Part shown: positions 1-11,200 of the stretch, piece by piece
Position numbering within the stretch: the stretch's first letter is position 1
Layout of the letters: the number at the start of each line of letters is the position of its first letter
Source: Megaleporinus macrocephalus
Lineage: Eukaryota; Chordata; Actinopteri; Characiformes; Anostomidae
DNA: 64,000 bases
Reading direction: 5' to 3'
Assembly (NCBI GenBank): GCA_021613375.1
Contig: CM038726.1
Coordinates: 4,931,062-4,995,061, forward strand
Translations under genes and position numbers: made by a program
The notes under the pieces: generated by a model
Databases searched by the model: none
Told to the model about the DNA's origin: nothing
Seen by the model: only the letters and a program-made list of their open reading frames with translations

Positions 1-3000
1 TACTACAGTTTTCCATTAAACAATAAACAAACATCACTCACCACCGCCCTCTAAAGGAGTTATTAATCAAATAAACAAACATCACTCACCACCGCCCTCT
101 AAAGGAGTTATTAACATCAAATAAACAAACATCACTCACCACCGCCCTCTAAAGAGTTATTAACAAACATCAAATAAACAAACATCACTCACCACCGCCC
201 TCTAAAGGAGTTATTAACATCAAATAAACACACATCACTCACCACCGCCCTCTAAAGGAGTTATTAACATCAAATAAACAAACATCACTCACCACCGCCC
301 TCTAAAGGAGTTATTAACAAACATCAAATAAACAAACATCACTCACCACCGCCCTCTAAAGGAGTTATTAACAAACATCAAATAAACAAACATCACTCAC
401 CACCGCCCTCTAAAGGAGTTATTAACAAACATCAAATAAACATCACTCACCACCGCCCTCTAAAGGAGTTATTAACAAACATCAAATAAACATACATCAC
501 TCACCACCGCCCTCTAAAGGAGTTATTAACAAACATCAAATAAACAAACATCACTCACCACCGCCCTCTAAAGGAGTTATTAACATCAAATAAACAAACA
601 TCACTCACCACCGCCCTCTAAAGGAGTTATTAACAAACATCAAATAAACAAACATCACTCACCACCGCCCTCTAAAGGAGTTATTAACAAACATCAAATA
701 AACACACATCACTCACCACCGCCCTCTAAAGGAGTTATAAACAAACATCAAATAAACAAACATCACTCACCACCGCCCTCTAAAGGAGTTATTAACACAC
801 ATCAAATAAACACACATCACTCACCACCGCCCTCTAAAGGAGTTATTAACAAACATCAAATAAACACACATCACTCACCACCGCCCTCTAAAGGAGTTAT
901 TAACAAACATCAAATAAACACACATCACTCACCACCGCCCTCTAAAGGAGTTATTAACAAACATCAAATAAACACACATCACTCACCACCGCCCTCTAAA
1001 GGAGTTATTAACAAACATCAAATAAACATCACTCACCACCGCCCTCTAAAGGAGTTATTAACAAACATCAAATAAACATCACTCACCACCGCCCTCTAAA
1101 GGAGTTATTAACAAACATCAAATAAACAAACATCACTCACCACCGCCCTCTAAAGGAGTTATTAACAAACATCAAATAAACAAACATCACTCACCATCGC
1201 CCTCTGAAGGAGTTATTAACAAACATCAAATAAACATCACTCACCACCGCCCTCTAAAGGAGTTATTAACAAACATCAAATAAACATCACTCACCACCGC
1301 CCTCTAAAGGAGTTATTAACAAACATCAAATAAACATCACTCACCACCGCCCTCTAAAGGAGTTATTAACAAACATCAAATAAACAAACATCACTCACCA
1401 CCGCCCTCTAAAGGAGTTATTAACATCAAATAAACACACATCACTCACCACCGCCCTCTAAAGGAGTTATTAACAAACATCAAATAAACAAACATCACTC
1501 ACCACCGCCCTCTAAAGGAGTTATTAACAAACATCAAATAAACAAACATCACTCACCACCGCCCTCTAAAGGAGTTATTAACAAACATCAAATAAACAAA
1601 CATCACTCACCACCGCCCTCTAAAGGAGTTATTAACAAACATCAAATAAACATACATCACTCACCACCGCCCTCTAAAGGAGTTATTAACAAACATCAAA
1701 TAAACAAACATCACTCACCACCGCCCTCTAAAGGAGTTATTAACAAACATCAAATAAACATCACTCACCACCGCCCTCTAACGGAGTTATTAACAAACAT
1801 CAAATAAACAAACATCACTCACCACCGCCCTCTAAAGGAGTTATTAACAAACATCAAATAAACAAACATCACTCACCATCGCCCTTTAAAGGAGTTATTA
1901 ACAAACATCAAATAAACAAACATCACTCACCACCGCCCTCTAAAGGAGTTATTAACACACATCAAATAAACACACATCACTCACCACCGCCCTCTAAAGG
2001 AGTTATTAACAAACATCAAATAAACAAACATCACTCACCACCGCCCTCTAAAGGAGTTATTAACGAACATCAAATAAACACACATCACTCACCACCGCCC
2101 TCTAAACGAGTTATTAACGAACATCAAATAAACACACATCACTCACCTCCGCCCTCTAAAGGAGTTATTAACGAACATCAAATAAACACACATCACTCAC
2201 CACCGCCCTCTAAAGGAGTTATTAACGAACATCAAATAAACACACATCACTCACCACCGCCCTCTAAAGGAGTTATTAACATCAAATAAACACACATCAC
2301 TCACCACCGCCCTCTAAAGGAGTTATTAACAAACATCAAATAAACACACATCACTCACCACCGCCCTCTAAAGGAGTTATTAACCAACATCAAATAAACC
2401 CACATCACTCACCACCGCCCTCTAAAGGAGTTATTAACGAACATCAAATAAACACACATCACTCACCACCGCCCTCTAAAGGAGTTATTAACGAACATCA
2501 AATAAACACACATCACTCACCACCGCCCTCTAAAGGAGTTATTAACAAACATCAAATAAACAAACATCACTCACCACCGCCCTCTAAAGGAGTTATTAAC
2601 AAACATCAAATAAACAAACATCACTCACCACCGCCCTCTAAAGGAGTTATTAACAAACATCAAATAAACACACATCACTCACCACCGCCTTCTAAAGGAG
2701 TTATTAACAAACATCAAATAAACAAACATCACTCACCACCGCCCTCTAAAGGAGTTATTAACAAACATCAAATAAACAAACATCACTCACCACCGCCCTC
2801 TAAAGGAGTTATTAACATCAAATAAACAAACATCACTCACCACCGCCCTCTAAAGGAGTTATTAACAAACATCAAATAAACAAACATCACTCACCACCGC
2901 CCTCTAAAGGAGTTATTAACAAACATCAAATAAACAAACATCACTCACCACCGCCCTCTAAAGGAGTTATTAACATCAAATAAACACACATCACTCACCA

Positions 3001-4805
3001 CCGCCCTCTAAAGGAGTTATTAACAAACATCAAATAAACAAACATCACTCACCACCGCCCTCTAAAGGAGTTATTAACAAACATCAAATAAACAAACATC
3101 ACTCACCACCGCCCTCTAAAGGAGTTATTAACAAACATCAAATAAACAAACATCACTCACCACCGCCCTCTAAAGGAGTTATTAACAAACATCAAATAAA
3201 CAAACATCACTCACCACCGCCCTCTAAAGGCGTTATTAACATCAAATAAACACACATCACTCACCACCGCCCTCTAACGGAGTTATTAACAAACATCAAA
3301 TAAACAAACATCACTCACCACCGCCCTTTAAAGGAGTTATTAACAAACATCAAATAAACAAACATCACTCACCACCGCCCTCTAAAGGAGTAATTAACAA
3401 ACATCAAATAAACAAACATCAGTCACCACTGCCCTCTAACGGAGTAATTAACAAACATCAAATAAACAAACATCAGTCACCACCGCCCTCTAAAGGAGTT
3501 ATTAACAAATATCAAATAAACAAACATCACTCACCACCGCCCTCTAAAGGAGTTATAAACACACATCACTCACCACCGCCCTCTAAAGGAGTTATTAACA
3601 AACATCAAATAAACAAACATCACTCACCACCGCCCTCTAAAGGAGTTATAAACATCACATAAACAAACATCACTCACCACCGCCCTCTAAAGGAGTTATA
3701 AACATCACATAAACAAACATCACTCACCACCGCCCTCTAAAGGAGTTATAAACATCACATAAACAAACATCACTCACCACCGCCCTCTAAAGGAGTTATT
3801 AACAAACATCAAATAAACAAACATCACTCACCACCGCCCTCTAAAGGAGTTATTAACATCAAATAAACACACATCACTCACCACCGCCCTCTAAAGGAGT
3901 TATTAACAAACATCAAATAAACAAACATCACTCACCACCGCCCTCTAAAGGAGTTATTAACAAACATCAAATAAACAAACATCACTCACCACCGCCCTCT
4001 AAAGGAGTTATTAACAAACATCAAATAAACAAACATCACTCACCACCGCCCTCTAAAGGAGTTATTAACAAACATCAAATAAACAAACATCACTCACCAC
4101 CGCCCTCTAAAGGCGTTATTAACATCAAATAAACACACATCACTCACCACCGCCCTCTAAAGGAGTTATTAACAAACATCAAATAAACAAACATCACTCA
4201 CCACCGCCCTCTAACGGAGTTATTAACAAACATCAAATAAACAAACATCACTCACCACCGCCCTTTAAAGGAGTTATTAACAAACATCAAATAAACAAAC
4301 ATCACTCACCACCGCCCTCTAAAGGAGTAATTAACAAACATCAAATAAACAAACATCAGTCACCACTGCCCTCTAACGGAGTAATTAACAAACATCAAAT
4401 AAACAAACATCAGTCACCACCGCCCTCTAAAGGAGTTATTAACAAATATCAAATAAACAAACATCACTCACCACCGCCCTCTAAAGGAGTTATAAACAAA
4501 CATCAAATAAACACACATCACTCACCACCGCCCTCTAAAGGAGTTATTAACAAACATCAAATAAACAAACATCACTCACCACCGCCCTCTAAAGGAGTTA
4601 TAAACATCACATAAACAAACATCACTCACCACCGCCCTCTAAAGGAGTTATTAACATCAAATAAACATCACTCACCACCGCCCTCTAAAGGAGTTATTAA
4701 CAAACATCAAATAAACAAACATCACTCACCACCGCCCTCTAAAGGAGTTATTAACATCACATAAACAAACATCACTCACCACCGCCCTCTAAAGGAGTTA
4801 TTAAA
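1..4805. repeat. Minisatellite, ~54-bp unit, roughly 90 copies (micu2 intron)
   Basis: The block starts before the window and ends at ~4805. The full unit is 54 bp: a 39-bp core containing ATCACTCACCACCGCCCTCT and GGAGTTATTAAC, plus a 15-bp AT-rich linker with CATCAAATAAAC. Units of 46 to 50 bp arise by loss of AAAC steps in the linker. Copies differ by few substitutions (CTCTAACGG, CCCTTTAAAGG, CATCAGTCACC, GGAGTAATTAAC), so the array is young or homogenised. It lies in the intron before the EF-hand-1 exon. Confidence 0.95.
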
Positions 4806-5146
4806 CATAAACATATGTGGCAACTAAATATTTGAACATTGCAACTCTTGCACAATAACTGGTGTCGGCTTGATTCATTTGACCCCCAAAATTTAGAAGG
4901 CCTTCTTTTGTAATTCAGTTAGTGCTGAAGATAATAATAAATATAATAATAATAATAATAATGTTACTACTACTACCATTACTACTACTAATTATAATAA
5001 TAGATATGGATGTAGTGCGTTGCTCTAAGCTTGCCTCCCGCAAGCTCTATTGCAGGCATGTGGCTTAGAGAATGTTCTGGAAAAGCTGCAGGGCTGCATC
5101 TCTGCTTTGCTCACTAACTGACGGGACCCTCGTTGTGTGATTGCAG
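4806..5146. other. Intron tail with trinucleotide repeats
   Basis: Mostly unique AT-rich sequence between the large array and the EF-hand-1 exon. It has an imperfect ATA/ACT trinucleotide run at about 4931..5004. No gene is seen. Confidence 0.6.
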
Positions 5147-5229
5147 AGCCGCGTACGGGCTTCCACATCGCCTTCAAAATGCTCGACATCGACGGCAACG
5201 AGCAGGTGGACAAGAAGGAGTTTGAGAAG
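5147..5229 (+). CDS. micu2: micu2 exon with EF hand 1
   Basis: The acceptor is ttgcag and the donor gtacgg. The exon opens with the last two bases of a split Lys codon and ends on a complete codon (F-E-K). It encodes PRTGFHIAFKMLDIDGNEQV followed by DKKEFEK. The calcium loop has Asp at 1, 3 and 9, Asn at 5 and Glu at 12, so it should bind calcium. The preceding exon is outside the window. Confidence 0.92.
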
Positions 5230-8200
5230 GTACGGCATGCGCCTCCACTGACGCTGAATTCTTCTCGAAATTCCTGCTGTGTTCAGTCAGAAATGTACCC
5301 CAGCGTTTCTAAGCGAAGCCCCCTTTTCAGTGTTCTATCACGTTGTGGGCGAAAAGACAGACAGAATTTGACGAAAATCGTTTTTCCTAGTCTGGCTCAG
5401 TGGAGATCCGTCTCTTACCAAGGCTGGAAACGTTCCCCGTGTTCTCGGTCTCCATGGCAACAGTTAAAGCAGAACCCAGGGGTGATTATTTTATTTATTC
5501 CCCGCCCCCCCCGCCTTCTGTATTTTGCACCAGCGTCCCTTTAAGAGCCTGGTTTTAAAGGGAAAGTAAAGTATCGTGGCATGTGGCCAACGTACAGCAT
5601 GCAGACATGCATGAAGCCAGTCCTCAGTTTGCTATATGGACAGAAAGAAAGTAGCCTCGAGCGCGAGCGTAGCATGCTGGCCTCCATGCATCCCATAATG
5701 AACCGGCCTCTCTTGCATCAGGAGCCTGAGATCCTCCCAGTGGTGTAGACGATGTCACTGTAATTAGTGTAAACCTTGCTGAGCTGATTGGACCCCGCGG
5801 TAGTGGGGGGGGTGTAGGTACTGTGGACGGTGTGGCCTGTAGATTGACCTGTGCTGCCTTGTGTCTTTGTTAATGCTGACGAAGGATTGCTGTGCTGAAT
5901 GATGAGGTATGTGGTCGGGCATGCCTACTGTTACGTGTTAAACTGCCCTTGTGAGGTATGTGCCATCTCTGAAGTGGTAAAGTGACTGGACTCTTTTCTT
6001 CCCCAAGCTCAAGATCATCATTGGACAAAGAAAAGTTTCCAGGGATGCAGCCGAGGTGGGTTCTGTTTTATTTTTAAGGCGCTTATCATAATATACCTAG
6101 TTGCAGGTTGTTACGTTGGTTGGCGACCTCGATGTTGGGGCAGTACATAAAAATGTATACTGTGTCAGAGAAATAGTACATATACACTGAGAGATCTGAA
6201 AGAAATCAGAGTAATGGTATATATACACTGAGAAATGTGAAAGAAATCAGAGTAATAGTATATACACTGAGAAATGTAAAAGAAATCAGAGTAAGAGTAT
6301 ATATACACTGTGAGATCTGAAAGAAATCAGAGTAAGAGTATATATACACTGATAAATGTGAAAGAAATCGGAGTAATGGTATATATACACTGAGAAATGT
6401 GAAAGAAATCAGAGTAATGGTATATATACACTGATAAATGTAAACGAAATCGGAGTAATGGTACATATACACTGTGAGATCTGAAAGAAATCGGAGTAAT
6501 AGTATATATACACTGATAAATGCAAAAGAAATCAGAGGAATGGTATATATACACTGAGAAATGTGAGAGAAATCAGAGTAATGGTATATATACACTGATA
6601 AATGTGAAAGAAATCAGAGTAATAGTATATATACACTGATAAATGTGAAAGAAATCAGAGTAATAGTATATATACACTGATAAATGTGAAAGAAATCAGA
6701 GTAATAGTATATATACACTGAGAAATGTAAAAGAAATCAGAGTAATGGTATATATACACTGATAAATGTGAAAGAAATCAGAGTAATAGTATATATACAC
6801 TGATAAATGTGAAAGAAATCAGAGTAATAGTATATATACACTGAGAAATGTAAAAGAAATCAGAGTAATGGTATATATACACTGATAAATGTGAAAGAAA
6901 TCAGAGTAATGGTATATATACACTGAGAAATGTGAAAGAAATCAGAGTAATGGTATATATACACTGAGAAATGTGAACGAAATCAGAGTAATGGTACATA
7001 TACACTGATAAATGTGAAAGAAATTAGAGTAATGGAATATATACACTGAGAAATGTAAAAGAAATCAGAGTAATAGTACATATACACTGAGAAATGTAAA
7101 AGAAATCAGAGTAATGGTATATATACACTGAGAAATGTGAAAGAAATCAGAGTAATGGTATATATACACTGAGAAATGTGAAAGAAATCAGAGTAATAGT
7201 ATATATACACTGAGAAATGTAAAAGAAATCAGAGTAATAGTATATATACACTGAGAAATGTGAAAGAAATCAGAGTAATAGTATATATACACTGATAAAT
7301 GTAAAAGGAATCAGAGTAATGGTGTATATATACACTGAGAAATGTGAAAGAAATCAGAGTAATGGTATATATACACTGATAAATGTAAAAGGAATCAGAG
7401 TAATGGTATATATACACTGATAAATGTAAAAGGAATCAGAGTAATGGTATATATACACTGATAAATGTAAAAGAAATCAGAGTAATAGTATATATACACT
7501 GAGAAATGTGAAAGAAATCAGAGTAATAGTATATATACACTGATAAATGCAAAAGAAATCAGAGTAATGGTGTATATATACACTGAGAAATGTGAAAGAA
7601 ATCAGAGGAATGGTATATATACACTGATAAATGCAAAAGAAATCAGAGTAATGGTGTATATATACACTGAGAAATGTGAAAGAAATCAGAGTAATGGTAT
7701 ATATACACTGATAAATGTAAAAGAAATCAGAGTAATAGTATATATACACTGATAAATGTAAAAGAAATCAGAGTAAGAGTATATATACACTGAGAAATGT
7801 AAACGAAATCAGAGTAATGGTATATATACACTGATAAATGTAAAAGAAATCAGAGTAATGGTATATATACACTGATAAATGTAAAAGAAATCAGAGTAAG
7901 AGTATATATACACTGATAAATGTAAAAGAAATCAGAGTAAGAGTATATATACACTGATAAATGTAAAAGAAATCAGAGTAAGAGTATATATACACTGAGA
8001 AATGTAAACGAAATCAGAGTAATGGTATATATACACTGATAAATGTAAAAGAAATCAGAGTAATGGTATATATACACTGAGAAATGTAAAAGAAATCAGA
8101 GTAATAGTACATATACACTGAGAAATGTAAAAGAAATCAGAGTAATGGTATATATACACTGAGAAATGTGAAAGAAATCAGAGTAATAGTATATATACAC

Positions 8201-11200
8201 TGAGAAATGTGAAAGAAATCAGAGTAATAGTATATATACACTGAGAAATGTGAAAGAAATCAGAGTAATAGTATATATACACTGATAAATGTAAAAGAAA
8301 TCGGAGTAATAGTATATATACACTGATAAATGTAAAAGGAATCAGAGTAATGGTATATATACACTGATAAATGTAAAAGAAATCAGAGTAATAGTATATA
8401 TATACACTGATAAATGTAAAAGAAATCAGAGTAATAGTATATATATACACTGATAAATGCAAAAGAAATCAGAGTAATGGTGTATATATACACTGAGAAA
8501 TGTGAAAGAAATCAGAGGAATGGTATATATACACTGATAAATGTAAAAGAAATCAGAGTAATAGTATATATACACTGATAAATGTAAAAGAAATCAGAGT
8601 AAGAGTATATATACACTGAGAAATGTGAAAGGAATCAGAGTAATGGTATATATACACTGATAAATGTGAAAGAAATCAGAGTAATAGTATATGTACACTG
8701 ATAAATGTAAAAGAAATCAGAGTAATGGTATATATACACTGATAAATGTGAGAGAAATCAGAGTAATAGTATATATACACTGATAAATGTGAAAGAAATC
8801 AGAGTAATAGTATATATACACTGATAAATGTGAAAGAAATCAGAGTAATAGTATATATACACTGATAAATGTGAAAGAAATCAGAGTAATGGTATATATA
8901 CACTGATAAATGTGAAAGAAATCAGAGTAATGGTATATATACACTGAGAAATGTGAAAGAAATCAGAGTAAGAGTATATATACACTGAGAAATGTAAAAG
9001 AAATCAGAGTAATGGTGTATATATACACTGAGAAATGTAAAAGAAATCAGAGTAAGAGTATATATACACTGAGAAATGTAAAAGAAATCAGAGTAAGAGT
9101 ATATTTAAATGTAAATGTGAGTTAGACGTAGAAGTATCTGGTCCTCACAGCTCTGTGAATGTGAGTTAGACGTAGAAGAAGTAGAAGGTCCTCACAGCTA
9201 GACGTAGAAGAAGTAGAAGGTCCTCACAGCGTTGTAAATGTGAGTTAGACGTAGAAGAAGTAGAAGGTCCTCACAGCGCTGTAAATGTGAGTTAGACGTA
9301 GAAGAAGTAGAAGGTCCTCACAGTGCTGTAAATGTGAGTTAGACGTAGAAGAAGTAGAAGGTCCTCACAGCGCTGCCTCATAAGCAGCTTGGTCAGTGTG
9401 GCGTGCGCGAAGACGTAGAAGAAGTAGAAGGTCCTCACAGTGTTGTGAATGTGAGTTAGATGTAGAAGAAGTATCTGGTCCTCACAGTGTTGTAAATGTG
9501 AGTTAGACGTAGAAGAAGTAGAAGGTCCTCACAGCGCTGTAAATGTGAGTTAGGCGTAGAAGAAGTAGAAGGTCCTCACAGCGCTGTAAATGTGAGTTAG
9601 GCGTAGAAGAAGTAGAAGGTCCTCACAGCGCTGCCTCATAAGCAGCTCGGTCAGTGTGGCGTGCGCGTCACTTCTCGTGGTTAAGTGTTAGCTGTGCTGC
9701 AGAGTGATTGCAGAGTGCTCTGCTCCTGTAAATGGTCTTTGATGTTGATGTATCTGGAGTGGGTTGGGCTAATGGAGTAATCAGGTGGCTTGCTGTGTTT
9801 ATCCAGGCTGCGGCCGCGGAGGACAGCGACGAGCCCAGCACCACGCTGCAGGCCTTCTTCTTCGGCCGCAAGGGTCAGAACAAACTCCAGTACCTAGAGT
9901 TCTGCAGGTGGGTTACCGAGACTTATAATATTCTTTAATGATCAGGACCCCCACAGGACCACCACAGAGCAGGTACTATTAGGGAGGTGGAGCATTCTCA
10001 GCACCGCAGTCACATTGACATGGTGGTGGTGTGTTAGTGTTAGTGTGTTGTGCTGGTGTGACTGGTGCACCTCAGAGTCACTGCTGGACTGAGAATCGTC
10101 CACCGACCAAAACTATCCAGACAGCAGTGTCCTGTGGGTGGCGTCCTGTGTCCACTGATGAAGAACTAGAGGAACACTAGAAACTGTGCAGCAGCAGATG
10201 AGCTACTGTCTCTGACTTCACATCTACAAGGTGGACCAGCAAGTAGTAGAAGTGTCTACTAGAGTGGACAGTGAGTGTTGGTTGTGTGCAGGTTCATGGA
10301 GGACCTGCAGGCGGAGGTGCAGGAGATGGAGTTCCTGCAGTTCTCAAAGGGCATGGACACCATGAGGAGGGAGGATTTCGCCGAGTGGCTGCTGTACTAC
10401 ACCAACGAAGAGGACAACGAGGCCTATCTGGAGAACCTGAGGAAAAGAATACCCACCGGAGAGGTGACCCAAACACAGTAGTAATGTTTCAGACACGACC
10501 AGTAAAGCCAGCACAGTGTAGGCACTGATTAGTATAGCAAGCAGGTACTGGGACATACTGGGGACTGGGATATCGGCGATGACCGTGTCCTGATATGGAA
10601 AGGACGGATAGGCTACAGAAAGTGGAGACCCCCGACTATGGGGCTGTTGTTGAGTATAGCATCAAGACACACTAAACATACTCTAATAGTATTATACTCT
10701 ATAGTAAAAATACTCTATAGTATAGTATAGTAGTTCAGCTGTTGACTCAATGCAAGCTGCACTGTGACCATCGTGAGTTACTCTGTTCGCACTAGTGAAC
10801 GCTGAGCTTTAGCGTGCGCCGAGAGCAGCAGATACTTTGGAGGGTCCGGGGGGTCCACAGATCTCTACCTTTACATTTAAAGATGGAGCCACTTCCGTCT
10901 GTTTAGTCTCTGTATTGTGTTTCATAATATTCAGTATTATTTAATGTGTAAGTAAATCAGAATCAGATAAATGAGAAAATGAATATGAAAGCAGTAACAC
11001 TGAACAAGTACAAGTCATACACGACACATACGATACATTATTTTATTTTTTTTATTATTATTATTATTTTATTATTATTGTAATAGCTTGTTTTTCCCTC
11101 TTAAATTTCTATTAAACTATTTTACTTTTTTTATTATTTGTAATCTTATTTTTTTATTAATTAAATGTTAACTTCTATCTATTTTTTAGTATTATTATTA

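Noticed and set aside
1..4805. CRISPR-like appearance of regularly spaced repeats
   Set aside because: The supposed spacers are the same AT-rich linker in every unit, and the context is a vertebrate intron.
5137..5544. 135-codon + strand frame beginning MIAEPRTGFHIAF
   Set aside because: Only 5147..5229 is coding. The upstream ATG lies in the acceptor region and everything after 5229 is intron read-through.
6155..9110. Several 60-130-codon reading frames on the - strand (ISQCIYTITLISFTF type) and one on +
   Set aside because: All lie inside the 41-bp minisatellite, shift frame from unit to unit, and start and end within repeats. No protein family is visible.
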